NCBI RefSeq assembly: GCF_020906515.1
Contig: NC_085850.1
Span: 2,418,001-2,482,000, forward strand
Direction of reading: 5' to 3'
DNA: 64,000 nt
Source: Vanrija pseudolonga
Taxonomy: Eukaryota > Basidiomycota > Tremellomycetes > Trichosporonales > Trichosporonaceae
Part shown: in pieces, positions 9,321 through 21,121 of the stretch
How the letters are laid out: every line of letters begins with the position of its first letter
Numbering within the stretch: the stretch's first letter is position 1
Notes under the pieces: generated by a model
Database searches by the model: none
The model's input: the letters and a program-made list of their open reading frames with translations, nothing else
What the model was told of the DNA's origin: nothing
Position numbers and translations under genes: made by a program

Positions 9321-9966
9321 TCATGCAACGACGCCACACGCCGCGACGAGTCCCACAAGCCCCGACACGACAGCGAGGAGCGCGAGTGACGGCGGCGTGC
9401 GGTGCCCCCCGGCGGCGGCGGAGGTCACCGTCGTGCCGTTGGCGTCGACGTACTTCAGCCCCCAGCACTTGGGCTTGTGTTCAGCGCAGTCGGCGGAGGT
9501 GACGTTCGGCTGGTTGGAGCTGCCGCCCGGCGCGAACCAGGTACGTGCCCGCGACGGCGGCGGCCGCGATCGCGGGGTCGGACATGCACATGAACTCGTT
9601 GTTCTTGCCGGTGGCGTTGACCCGCGTGTACTGCAGCTTGCACACCTGCGTCGCGCACGCCTCGGACGTGAAGCTGCATCGGCCGTCGAACGCAGGCTGG
9701 ATGCCGGGCCCGTAGCCTATCGACACGGACATCGCCCGGATGCGGGTCACGAACGCGCTGCGCTCCGGGCACACGCCGGCCTTGGTCGCGTTCCAGATGT
9801 TGCCTTCGACGAGGTACGGCTGCATGTTGCACTGCAGGTCGCCCTGGAAATAGCTGGCCTTGTAGCCGCACACCGAGTCGGTGCATGCCTGGGACGTGCC
9901 GTTAAGAAACGACACGGTGAGCTGCGGGATCGTGACGTAGTCTACGCTGTCGAGCTGTCGTCCCAT
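9321..9966 (-). pseudogene. cysteine-rich family paralog 3, interrupted by one extra base
   Basis: It starts MGRQLDSVDYVTIPQL and follows the family through CMSDPAIAAAAVAGTY. There the paralogs read GQYWF, but the minus strand here reads TAC-C-TGG-TTC: one base too many (plus-strand 9540-9541). As written the frame gives 161 residues with an unrelated end. In the shifted frame the family continues as WFAPGG, ADCAEHKPKCWGLKYVDA and a hydrophobic tail ending LVGLVAACGVVA, with a stop at 9321. The rest is well preserved, so this is either a recent one-base insertion, a population variant or an assembly error. It is the most divergent of the three copies in its N-terminal half (CNMQPYLVEGN in place of FEPREVEAK). 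Confidence 0.72.
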
Positions 9967-11070
9967 GGTCGCAGTGTGGATTGTCTGTGAAGAAGGGAGA
10001 GGAGGGTGGGGAGGGGGGTCTTCTCTCCCGTGTCAACCTCCTCTGCCCTCTTAAGCACTCTGAAAGGGGGGGGGGGGGGGGGGCGAGCAGCATCGATCGC
10101 CCCGCACATGATCAAGCTGCCTGCATGCTAGTCGCGCGCCGCCCCCCACACGAACCCGCAGTGTGCATATGTATGTCGATATCGGTACTGTACCTTGACA
10201 ACACCCACAAACACGAAACACAAGATCGCATCTGCGTGCTGGAGGCGTTGCGCGCCGCTTGTGGCTATGCCAAGCCTTCTGGCCATCGGCTCCGCGGGGG
10301 CCAGGAACGGCTAACTGGGCCGGCCGGGTTGGAGTAACCGGCCCTTCAACGGGTGAGGGGGGGTTGGCTGGCCTGTTGGCCAGGTGCAGCAGACGTGGTG
10401 GGTCAAGACACGCTGCCAGTTGGGGGTTGCAGTACACCTCGTCCGTGCGAGCGGCGCGATGGCGAGATCAGTATGAATGGAACTTGCACAGTTAGCTCGA
10501 GGCATGAGGATGCCAAACCCAACACGATGCATTGTTTCCGACGGGACTCGTCGAGGCACTCACCCTCTTGTCACGAGGAGGAGGATGTGTGACAGTGGTG
10601 ATGTAAAGCGGCATCGTCCGCAACGCGCCGCTCGACAATGCTACCGCTCCTTCCTCCATATCCCTCCGAAGCGACGTCGTTCGACGCGTTGCGCGTCAAG
10701 CGAGCAAGCAACATGGATCTGGCTTTGGGTTATCAAAGCTGCATGCTTGCAGCATTCCAAACAGTTCTTGGCCCCACTCGCAACTAAGAATAGGAACAAG
10801 ACCAGCACCTCGGTTACGTGACGCCGCTGACGCTCGCAATGTGGTTTTCGGCGTTGGCCGAGCAGCGAGCCACCCAGCAGCACAGCCGAGCCGACGCACT
10901 CGGCGGCGACTGACTGACGGTGGTGCGGCCGCGGCCGCGAGGCCGAGCAACAACCATCAGCCGGTGGTGCCGGTGGTGCTGCTCGGCAAACGACGAAAGT
11001 GCCTTTGACGACGTCTCGTCTCATCCACCTCCTACTCTATCACTTACACTGTGACTCGCCAGCAGCCAGC
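9967..11070. other. divergent promoter region between paralog 3 and acetoacetyl-CoA synthetase
   Basis: About 1.1 kb without a supported gene. It carries the long G run listed separately; otherwise only short shadow frames are seen. Confidence 0.5.
10066..10083 (+). repeat. run of 18 guanines
   Basis: An uninterrupted G18 tract lies about 100 bases upstream of paralog 3 (minus strand, so C18 in its promoter). Such runs are length-unstable and hard to sequence, so the exact count is uncertain. Confidence 0.9.
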
Positions 11071-13433
11071 ATGAACGGCAAGAAGCCAGAGATCTACTGG
11101 CAGCCGGGGGGCCACCGGCCGCACGACGTGAGCCCGCACGCGACCAACAGCACTGACAACGCCGCAGGACGAGCCGGCGTTCGTCGACGCCTTCCGCAAC
11201 GCCGTGAACAAGCGCTTCGGGCTCAACCTCGCCGACTGGTGGGCGCTGCACGAGTGGTCGACGACGCAGACGGAGCAGTTCCTCGACATGGCGTGGGACT
11301 ACTTCGGCCTCATAGGCGACCGCGGCGCGGGGCCGAGTTTTGTGCGCGGCATCCCGATGGACGAGCCGCAGCAGTACTTCCCCAATGCGCGGATCAAGTA
11401 GGTCGAGCGGTGTGCGCGGGGCTGACGCCAGCGTCGCGGAGAACCTGCTCCTCGGCCACAAGTCGGCCCTGTCCAAGACCAAGTTCGCGATGATCGCGAC
11501 TGTCGAGCCTGACCCAAACTCCGACGCCAGCGAGCCAGTCGAGACCCGCCGAATCACATACTACGAGCTGTACGACCAGGTGCGCCGCGCGGCGCACGCG
11601 CTCAAGCTGCTCGGTGTGGGGCCGGGGGACTCGGTCGCGAGCTACGCCGCGACGTCATGCGAGATGCTCATCATCTTCTACGCTACGCTGTCTAGTGAGT
11701 CGACGCGAACTAGCATTACGCAAGGCAGCTGACCCTGCCCAGTCGGCGCGCTCTTCTCCTCCACGCCGGCCGAGTTCGGCGTGATCGCCGTCGTGGACCG
11801 CTACGACATCATCAAGCCCAAAGTCCTCTTCACGATCGACAGCTACCGCTACGGGCGGAAGGAGCACGAGCTGTCGACCCGCGCGCGCGAGGTCGTCAAG
11901 CGCGTCTCGGCCCAGGGCAAGCTCACCAACGTCGTCGTGTTCGGGCAGCTCGCGGCCGACCGCGAGCCAGCCCCAGACTCGCTGAAGGGCTACGTCGACG
12001 CCGTCAAGGTCTCGTCCTTCTCCGACTTTATCGCGACTGGCGCGCGCGCGCCGCCCAAGATCGACTTCTGGCGCGGGCCGTTCAACCACCCCATCTGGAT
12101 CGTGTTCTCCTCCGGCACGACAGGCAAGCCGAAGAGCATCTACGGTCCCGGCGGCGGCATCCTGCTCATGCGCAAGGTCGTCATCAACCTCCACCTCAAC
12201 CTCGACCACCGCGACGCGTACCTCCAGTTCGCGACCATGGGCTGGATCGTGTGGAACATGCACGTCCTGTTCGCCGCGGTCGGGGGCACAGTCGTCGCGT
12301 ACGACGGCTCGCCGTTCCACCCCCAGTCGGTGCTCTGGCGCCTGATTGAAAAGTACCGCGTGACGCAGCTCGGCGCGTCGCCGCGCTACATCCAGACGCT
12401 GGCCAAGAACAAGTTCAAGCCGCGCGAGGGGCGCGATCTGTCGTGCTTGAAGCAGCTTTATACGACGGGCGCGCCGGTCACGAATGATGTGTACGAGTTT
12501 TGCGAGCGCGAGGTGGGTGCGCAGGCGAGGGCCAGCCAACTGACGGTCGCTAGCTTGACTCGATCTTCGTCAACAACGCAGCAGGCGGTACCGAGATCGG
12601 CGGGAGCGCGCTCCAGTCCACGCATGTGCTGCCGGCGTACAAGGGCGAGCTGCAGACGCCCGTGCTCGGCGTGTCGCTCATCGCGGCGGACAAGGACGGT
12701 CGTCCACAGATCGGCGAGGAGGGCACGCTCGTCTTCTCGAAGCCGTTCGCCAACATGCCCTACTACTTTGCCGACGACCCAGGACGGAAGCGGTACAAGG
12801 AGACATACTTTGCCGACTATCGCAACCCGCCCATGTTCAACATGAACGACAGTGTGTGGATCAACCCGGAGACGAGGGGATGGTGAGTGGCTGGGGGCCG
12901 CTACTGGGCGGAGGGTAGTGCTCGTACTCGCGCTCACACCCCTAGGATGATGTTCGGCCGCGCCGACGGCGTGCTCAACCCCTCGGGCGTGCGCTTCGGC
13001 TCCGCAGAGCTCTACTACATCCTCGAGAGCGCCTTCCCCGAGGTGGACGACTCCATCGCCGTGGGACAGCAGACAGCGGACAACAACGAACGCGTGGTGC
13101 TTTTCCTCAAGACGCGCGGCGATGCGCCAGTCACCGCTGACCTCGTGGGCCGGATCAAGGCTGCCGTCGCGGCCGCGTTGAGCAGGCGACACGTCCCAGA
13201 GGTGATTGCGCAGTGTCCTGGGGTGCCGTATACCGGGAGTGGGAAGAAGGTCGAGGCGAGCGTGAAGAAACTGATGTGAGTGGTGTGCATGTAGTGTGCG
13301 TGGGTAGCTGACCGGCTGTAGCAACGGCGTCGCGCTCACCTCTATCAACGTCACGGGCGTGGTCAACCCCGAAGTGTACAAGTGGTATGCGGCGTGGGGC
13401 GCCGCCAACGCACCCAAGGTTGCGAGATTGTAG
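11071..13433 (+). CDS. AACS: acetoacetyl-CoA synthetase
   Basis: Seven exons (11071-11127, 11168-11397, 11432-11694, 11743-12512, 12554-12882, 12946-13275, 13322-13433) give a 696-residue protein, the usual length. It activates acetoacetate to acetoacetyl-CoA with ATP in the cytosol, feeding sterol and ketone-body metabolism. The adenylate-forming P-loop SSGTTGKPK is at residues 306-314, followed by MGWIVWN and later NNAAGGTEIGG, all typical of the AACS branch of the acyl-CoA synthetase family. The C-terminal domain carries GSGKKVEASVKKL with the conserved lysine region. No mitochondrial presequence is visible. Every junction preserves the reading frame, and two codons are split so that only splicing gives the family sequence. 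Confidence 0.93.
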
Positions 13434-13774
13434 TGCCGAGGGTCATGTGCGCGCGGCGGCGTTGTAGAGCAGAGCAGCAGAATAGCAGAAGAGGGGCAGG
13501 GCCGCAGGAGTGCATGTATACAAAGTTGTTACGTGTTTGTGGCGCAATTAAAAGAGCCAGTGCCTTGCACCACAACAATCTATTAACCGCTTAGCGTCCC
13601 TTTGGTTTGTGACTGTGGGTTGGGCAGGCAAGAGAGCGCCAGAACAGATCTGCGTCGGTCGGGTCCATGGCCATGGCCGCGGCGCGTGCCCGAGACCACT
13701 GGCACGATATAAAGCACCAGCGGCATTGCAACGCTGCCCAGTCCACGACAACCACCAGGCAACCGACCGAAACC
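13434..13774. other. promoter region of the four-span membrane protein gene
   Basis: It holds the AACS 3' flank and a TATAAA at 13708-13713, 62 bases before the next ATG. No gene is seen. Confidence 0.5.
13708..13713 (+). promoter_or_regulatory. TATA box
   Basis: TATAAA lies 62 bases before the ATG at 13775 of the four-span membrane protein. Confidence 0.5.
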
Positions 13775-14389
13775 ATGGGCAACGAACTCCCCGCAAGCAT
13801 TCCCACCAGGGCGACGGCGACGACCACCGAGCACGCCTCGCGCACACCACAGCACCTCGCGACGACGACAGCTCTCGCCCTCACCAGCGCACTCAGCACG
13901 CTCTTCGCGGTCGCGCAGCTCTCCAAGGCCCACCCGCCGCACTACCTCTGGGCCGTGCTGGCCGCGGGCCTGGCAACGACCGCGCTCCTCCTCGACCTGG
14001 CGCTCGTCGCGCTGTGCGGCGCGATGCCGGTGCGCGTGCTCGCGCTCGTGTTCTGTACCGTCGCGACGCTCGTCTCCTTTGCCTTTGCGTGCGTGTGGGG
14101 CGGGCAGACTTGGGCCGTTTATGCCGGCTGCGGAGGGGCGACGGTCGTCGCTGCGTACCGCGTCGTTACGCTCTGGCCACGGCAGCGCGAGGGCGAGCAG
14201 GCGGCGCGGAGCGAGCAGGAGAGCATGGTGGGCAAGACGGCGGCCAAGCAGGACGGGACCGACATGTGCTGTGAGTCGCGGTTGTCGGATCCATTGCTGA
14301 CCCTGCAGAGTGTATTGTACCCCAAGACCCCAATCCAATTCAGTTGCATACGCGATGCACGGTATACAAAGCCACGACGCCGCGTCTAA
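13775..14389 (+). CDS. small four-span membrane protein (MARVEL-like topology), unknown function
   Basis: Starting at MGNELPASIP, the protein has four hydrophobic segments at roughly residues 28-48, 55-78, 84-106 and 110-130, then a charged, glutamine-rich cytosolic tail. This topology and size recall fungal MARVEL-type proteins of the plasma membrane, but no diagnostic motif is recognised. The frame runs to 14389 unspliced (204 residues). However, a good intron (donor gtgagt at 14271, acceptor ctgcag) would join T to AG and create a TAG stop exactly at the junction, giving a protein ending TDMC at about 166 residues. The spliced form is more likely because its signals match other introns here. 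Confidence 0.65.
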   Translation: MGNELPASIPTRATATTTEHASRTPQHLATTTALALTSALSTLFAVAQLSKAHPPHYLWAVLAAGLATTALLLDLALVALCGAMPVRVLALVFCTVATLVSFAFACVWGGQTWAVYAGCGGATVVAAYRVVTLWPRQREGEQAARSEQESMVGKTAAKQDGTDMCCESRLSDPLLTLQSVLYPKTPIQFSCIRDARYTKPRRRV

Positions 14390-14401
14390 CCTTATTCACA
14401 C

Positions 14402-15802
14402 CTACTCGAGCGCGTCGTACAGCGTGCGCTCAAACTCGTCCTTGACGGCCTTGAACCCGAGGTCGGCGAACGCTGCGCCGAGGATCTGGGTCCCGAAGAC
14501 CGCCTGGGAGGGGGGTCAGTGACTTCGTTGCGCACGCGCACTCACCGCAATCCCGCTCGCCGGGTCGAGCCAGAAGCTCGTCTTGGCCGCGCCGCCCCAG
14601 TACCCGCTTCCCTTCTTGCGCCCGAACTCGCCGTCGGTGAGGTTGAGCTCTAGCCCGACGGACCAGGAGAGCGCGGCGGGGCCGCCAGGGATCTGCTTGA
14701 GCGCCTTGTCTGGGCGTGCGTTGAGCTTGGCGCGCACGTCGGCGGTCAGAGAGTCGCGGAACAGCTCGTCGTATGCCGCTTTCGAGACGACGGCGTTGCT
14801 GTGCTCTTTCGCCGCGAGGATCGCCTGCAGGAAGAGCAGGTAGTCCTTCGCTGTCCCCACCAGCCCGCCGCCGCCCGAGAGCTGCTTGTACCGCACCCCA
14901 GGGGTGCGGTCGCGGTACGAGAACTTGGCTGGCTCCCAGCCGCTCTCAGTGCGCGTCTGGACGACCTGGAAGCGCGGTGCGTTCGCCTCAGTGATGTAGA
15001 ATGTCAGGTCCTTGAGCCCGAGTGGCGCGAAGATGTGTTGCGTAAAGTACTCTTCCAGCGACTGGCCCGTGACGCGCTCGAGGATGATGCCCGCCCAGTC
15101 GATACCGATGGAGTACGTCCAGTTCGTGCCCGGCTGGAAGACGAACGGGCGAGTGAAACCGGCCACCCCGGACTCGGGGTTGTAGCTGGTTGCAGGCTTG
15201 TGCGCGGCCTCCCACTTCGCGAGCGCGGGCGAGTCAAAGCCGTACGCTAGGCCCGAGGTGTGCGTGAGCAGCGTGCGCAGCGTGAGCTTGCCGGTGAGGG
15301 GGCTGAGGACCTCGTTGCCGGCGTCACTGGGCGTGTATCAGCAACGAGCCTCAGTCTCTCCCCCATCTCCCCATCCCCCCACCCGCGACTCACTCATACG
15401 AGAGCACCTTCTGCGCCAGCAGCTCAGGCGCATGCTTCTCCACCACTGCCGTATCGTCGAGGTTCAGCACGCCCCGGTCGACAAGCTGCAGGACCGCGAC
15501 GGCGACCATGAGCTTGGTCTGCGAGTAGAGCTCGAGGTCTGGCGTGTCAGTCACCAGTGTCGTGCGGCGGCTCACGTACATGTCGTCTCGTCAATCTGTC
15601 CCTTCGCCGCGTCGCCCAGTGCCTTCTCCCCCCTCGCGGCGAAGTAGATAGGCGCGCCGCTCGCGCCAATCACGCCGAACGTCACCGCGGGCAGGTCGCG
15701 GTTGGCCACCGTGCGCTCGAGGAGGGCGTCGAGCGCGGCCGCGCCGGTGTCGGCGACGCGCGGGGCGTGGGTAGTAGTAGTAGTGTTCGTCTCGACTGTC
15801 AT
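14402..15802 (-). CDS. class C beta-lactamase-like serine hydrolase
   Basis: Four exons (15580-15802, 15394-15538, 14546-15326, 14402-14503) give 416 residues. The S-x-x-K nucleophile motif is SQTK at residues 80-83, the second catalytic tyrosine lies in YSIGID at 194, and the serine-rich core GGGGLVGTAKDYL follows. This is the beta-lactamase/transpeptidase-like family (LACTB, EstB and fungal relatives), whose fungal members are esterases or peptidases of mostly unknown substrate. No signal peptide is present, so it is probably cytosolic. It converges with the four-span gene, with only 12 bases between the longest readings. Confidence 0.87.
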
Positions 15803-17081
15803 TATGTGTTTGCTCGTCGTCGTACGGCAGGGGACAAGTGTTAAGTAAGTAGTCGCTCGCGTCGTCGGACCGTGCCGCGATATGTGCGACACTGGCTGAC
15901 TGAGCGATGCGCGATGAGCACCTCTGGCGTCGTTACCCCGGCCGCCGAGGAACCGATGGCGAAGCCGCCGGTGCGGGGTAGCTAGCTAGCTGGCTGCGGC
16001 GTGGCGACTTGCCCACTCACTCGTCGCAATCGGGTCCGTAAGATGCGTCGCCGCTTCGCCGCTGCTCAGCAGAGCAAACTCGGTCCTCTCAGCAGCACGA
16101 TGCATGCGGTGGACAACGCGGCACCGCTGGAACCGGTACCGACGGTGTGCTCTGCGGCGGTGAGTCACGGCCCTCGGATATCGCCGACACGCATCACACT
16201 CCCACCCACCTCTGGCACGATGAAAGATCAATTGCATATACTATTGCTACGCATAATGTTGTTGCTGCTGCTACATATGTACGTGCTACACGGCCGATCG
16301 GCAGACCGAGCCTGGATACTACTACTACGTTACGGTGGGCGTCGAGCCCGTCGGTTCTTTTGCTCCTCGGCCGCTCGCTCCCGCTTACAGCCTAGCAGCG
16401 GCGTCGCCCTTCCATCTCTCTTACTCTTGGTGATGAGCTCGGCGGCATTCTAGCCCCCAGCGAGTACCGTCAGCATGGGGCTGATGGACACCATGTTGGG
16501 GAAGACGCCCGGCTGGGCGCGGCGCGATGATGATAAGTGGTCGTTTACGGATCGCTCGGGGGCTGGGAGGTGCTGCTGTTTTGAACGGGTTGCTATGAGG
16601 TGCTTGAAGCTGAGCGCGTGCTTTGGCATTAACGGGTGAGAGGGTGGATGCGACGAGGAGATGAGATGGAGGTGGAGGCGGCCCGGGTGGGTGGCCGGCC
16701 ACGGCGACTGGGTAGAGCGCTGGGGGCGGGGGCCCTCCTGGGCGCCATCATTCGAACACCAGCTGTTCTACGCTGGGCATGTGCATACAAACAGCAACCC
16801 CTCCACGGTCTGCAACTATGCTCTACTCCACACATCCTCCTCCTTTCTGGATGCAATCTCGGTCTTGATCCGAGTTGTGGATGCCTTAGGCCGTCGTGTT
16901 GCCCCGCACTGATGGTAGCACGGGGTCTGGTTGCATCGACGTCATCGCTTGCCCCTTGTGGGACAAGCCTCGTTCCCGGACGACAGCGTCCCGGGCGACA
17001 GCACTACCCTCCCAACTCGACCCTCTCTTCGTCTTGCAACCGTCCTCCTCCCCATCCACATCCAATAGAACCCAGCCAAAC
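15803..17081. other. divergent intergenic region before alpha-mannosidase
   Basis: About 1.3 kb between two divergently transcribed genes. It contains short gctagctagctgg runs near 15980 and no supported gene or strong TATA box. Confidence 0.5.
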
Positions 17082-20000
17082 ATGGGTTCGCACGGCTACG
17101 GTGATCGCGGCGGCGCGCAGGCGTACGCAAAGCTCCCAGAGTACCCCCAGCTCAATAACGAGGCCAGTGAGTAGACGCGGTGTCGGGTGGCTGGGCCGGG
17201 CTTGGCTGCGCTGCGGGGCTGACAGGGCAGGGTACAAGCACTTGAACTCTACGCGTGGGCGTCTCGACCAGTTCGTCGTGAGTAGGGGTTGGCAGCCAGC
17301 GTGATGCTCGATGGGCGCGCGATGGGCCAAGGTGTGATGGGCGACATGCCCATCCGCCTGCTCACTCCCATCGCATCGGCCGAACAGAACAGACAGCTCA
17401 TACCCCAGGGCGGACACTTCGCCGAAGTCAACCTCTCGGCGCTCCACTTCCACGCGCGCCTCGACGACGAGAAACACGTCAAGCTCGAGGTCTGGTCCGC
17501 GCCGGGCCTCACCAAGCCGACGTTCGAGGAGGCCAAGCGCGCCCAGTACAAGCCTGCCAAGAAGGGCGAGTCGTTCGGCCCGTCCTGGGTGAGTAGGCTC
17601 GGCATTGGCGTTCGTTCCCACAACTGACCCGGCAGACCAACCACTGGTTCAAGGTCACCATCCACATCCCAAAGGAGTTTGAGAAGTATGAGCGCGTGCA
17701 GTGTATGTCAATGACCGCGGGCAACGCTGATGTCCAGTCGAGTTCGACTGCTCGGGCGAAGCAATGGTCTGGGACACTAAGGGCAACCCGTACCACGGTT
17801 AGTTACCCGTGGAGCATTGAATGTGCCGCAACTGACCGTATCAGGCCTCACTGGTGGCTTCGGAGTTGACCGCCGCGTCGAGTTCATCATCCCCGAGGAG
17901 CACCGGAAGGCTGGCGTGGGCCACTATTATGTCGAGGCAAGCTGCAACGGCATGTTCGGCCAGAATGGCGAGAACCCTCCTGACGTAAGTGTTTCGTGGC
18001 TGGAGTGACACTGATCCCAGCCGAACCGGTACTACCGCCTGAACAGCGCCGACCTTGTCGTGCCGAACCAGGACGCGTGGCGCCTGATGTACGACCACGA
18101 CGCGCTGAGGCAGGTCTTCCAGCAGCTCCCTGGTGACTCGTCGCTTGGCAACCGCGCGAAGTGGTCCGCCAACGAGATCATGAACGTCTTCCGTCAGGGT
18201 GACCTGACCAGTGTCCCCGAGGCCCGCAAGGCCGCCGAGAAGGTCTTCGGTGCCGACTGGGAGAAGGAGATCCAGAAGGAGAGCGAGAGCGCCGAGAAGC
18301 AGCAGGGCACCCTCTGGGGCATTGGTCACTGGTGAGCACCAAACGCCATTGCCACTGTTGACCCCAGCCACATTGACACGGCCTGGCTCTGGCCCTTCTC
18401 CGTCACTCAGCAAAAGTCGGCTCGCTCCTGGTCGACGCAGTGTGACCTGATCGACCGCTACCCCGAGCACCGCTTCTCCGCTACCCAGGCGCAGCAGTTC
18501 AAGTGGACGGAGCAGCTCTACCCGTCGCTATTTGAGCGCATTCGCACCAAGGTCTCCGAGGGCACTTTCCAGCCGCTTGGCTGCACCTGGGTGGAGATGG
18601 ACACCAACATGCCCAGCGGCGAAGCGCTTACTCGCCAGTTCCTGTACGGCCAGAGGTTCTACGAGAGCCGCTTCGGCTTCCGCTCAAAGACCTTTGTCCT
18701 CCCAGACACCTTTGGGTACGCTTCGCAGCTGCCGCAGATCTCGCGCCTCTCGGGTGCCTCCAACTTCTTCACCCAGAAGCTGTCGTGGAACGCTGACAAC
18801 GCGTTCCCACACACCACCTTCAACTGGGTTGGCCTTGACGGGTCGCAGGTGTTGACTCACATGACCCCGGTCAACAACTACAATAGCCAGTGTAACATTG
18901 ACGACATTCGTCGTGGTACGACCAACAACAAGAACCTCGAGGTCACCTCGCATGCCCTGCTGCTCTTTGGCAACGGTGACGGCGGTGGCGGCCCTACTCC
19001 TCCCATGCTTGAGAAGCTTCGTCGTGCGCGCGCGCTTGGAAAGCAGCATGATGCCGGAGGCCAGCTTCCCCTCGTCAAGATGGGCGGCAGCTTCGAGGAG
19101 TTCTACGACGCGGTCCGGAAGGAGACGAACAATGGCAACCTCCTGCCCATCTGGCGCGGAGAGCTCTACTTCGAGCTCCACCGTGCGACCTACACGTCTC
19201 ACGGCTCGATTAAGAAGGGTAACCGTAAGAGCGAGATCCTCCTTCGCGAGGCCGAGTACGCGGCGACCCTCGCCAGCATCTACGACCCCAAGTACAAGTT
19301 CCCCAAGGACCGCATCGACGCCGCGTGGGAGGATGTGCTCTTGTGCCAATTCCACGATGTGCTCCCCGGCAGTTCCATTGCCATGGTGTACGTTGACGCC
19401 GAGGCCAAGTACGCCAAGATCCAGAAGGAGATCACCAAGGTGATCAACGAGGCGTACGAAGTGCTGTACAAGGGTACTCGTCCGCTCGAGCCCAACGAGA
19501 CGGTTCCTGGCAAGGCGTCTCTCGTGGCCATCAACACGATTCCTGGCTACCCTCGCCAGGAAGTGGTCAAGGTGCCTCTGTCTGCACACAGCAGCGTCCG
19601 TGCCCACTCGGCCCAGGTCTCCAAGGACGGCCACGGCTACGTCCTTGTCGAGTCCACTGCCGATAGCGCCATGTGCGTTCCCAAGGGCCTGTACGCGGAC
19701 ATCAAGCCCGTCAGCGTTAAGAAGCTGGGCTCCGACTCGTTCACCATCTCCAATGCTTCGCTCACCATCAAGATTGCCGACGGCAGGATCACGAGCATCG
19801 TTGACACTGCTGCCGAGTGAGTTGTGACTGGCGACGGCACGCTGACGTCGTAGGAAGGAGCTTCTCTTCGAGGGCCAGACTGCTGGCTTCGTCATCTTTG
19901 AAGACCACCCCAACTACTGGGAGTGAGTGTATAGTGTGGAGCATTACTCACGCGACAGCGCCTGGGATGTCGACGCGTTCCACCTTGAGAAGCCGCATCA

Positions 20001-21121
20001 CCTTAAATTCTCGTCTGTCAGCATCAAGGAGAACGGCCCGCTTCGTGGTAGCGTCTTCGCTACGGTTAAGTACGGCAAGAGCACAATCGAGGTCGAGATC
20101 TCCCTCGACGCTGTTCCCGCCAGCCTCAAGGCGGATGCTCGTAGCTTGATCCGCTTCGATGCCAAGGCCGACTGGCACGAGAAGCACATGTTCTTGAAGT
20201 GTAAGTGAAGGAAGGTGAACGGCGCTGATCGAGCCAGTCGAGCTTCCCCTCGACATCCACTCGGACGTCGCGACCTACGACACGCAGTTCGGTTCGCTTA
20301 CGCGCCCCACGCACCGCAACACGAGCTGGGATGCTGCCAAGTGAGTTGGAAGTGAACCATCGTACTAACTCGGACAGGTTCGAGGTCTGCGGCCACAAGT
20401 TCGCCGATCTGTCGGAGTACGGCTACGGCGTTGCGCTCATCAACGACTGCAAGTACGGCTAGTGAGTTACCCACTTCCAGTCGTGCTCGGTAACTAACAC
20501 CGTCACCCAGTGGCACCGAAGGCTCGGTTGTCCGCCTCTCGCTTCTGCGTGGCCCGACGATGCCTGACCCAGAGACGGACATGGGCCACCACACGTTCTC
20601 GTTTGCCATCTACCCGCACTTGGGTACATACACCGAGTCTGACGTGACCGCTGTGGCGATTGCATTCAACGCCCCTCCCCGCGTCCGCCTGGGTACGGCG
20701 ACCAGCGCCGTTGCGGCTGTCAGCCCGCCGTTCTCGGTCACTGGCGCGCCCAACGTGTTCCTCGAGACGGTCAAGCGCGGCGAGGACGACGTGCACTCGG
20801 CTGGCAAGGAGCAGACTGTGATCCTTCGCCTGTGGGAGCAGTTTGGTGGCCACGCCAAGGCCAAGCTCAACATGTACGTGGGGATGTGAGTCTGCCTGCT
20901 GACAATACAGCTCGGGTCTCTCGGTCGCAAAGGCAGAGATTGTCAACATTCTCGAAGACCACGTGAGCGATGCCTCCATTTCGGTCAACGCCGCCGAGGA
21001 CAAGACGTCGATTGTGATCCCCTTCCGCGGGTTCGAAATCAAGACTGTGCGCCTGACGCTCGCGCCGGGTGCAACGGTCAAGACGCGCCGTTCGCCGAGC
21101 GAGGGCTGGATCAAGCTCTAG
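17082..21121 (+). CDS. AMS1: alpha-mannosidase, glycoside hydrolase family 38 (Ams1/MAN2C1 type)
   Basis: Fourteen exons (17082-17166, 17231-17277, 17409-17588, 17636-17702, 17738-17797, 17845-17984, 18021-18331, 18368-19816, 19854-19922, 19959-20200, 20238-20340, 20378-20461, 20511-20873, 20911-21121) give 1136 residues. The GH38 zinc-binding site is [12 protein letters not shown], with Asp300; the nucleophile is Asp410 in LPDTFGY. The family trims free oligosaccharides and vacuolar mannans, and yeast Ams1 reaches the vacuole by selective autophagy without a signal peptide; none is seen here either. Intron 2 (131 bases) was placed so that RLDQFV joins [10 protein letters not shown], the only in-frame choice that fits the family. 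Length is typical. Confidence 0.95.

Noticed and set aside
8803-9990. 395-residue plus-strand open frame
   Set aside because: It lies antisense to paralog 3 and is explained as a shadow of that gene; no recognisable domain.
18684-19913. 409-residue minus-strand open frame
   Set aside because: Antisense shadow of AMS1.
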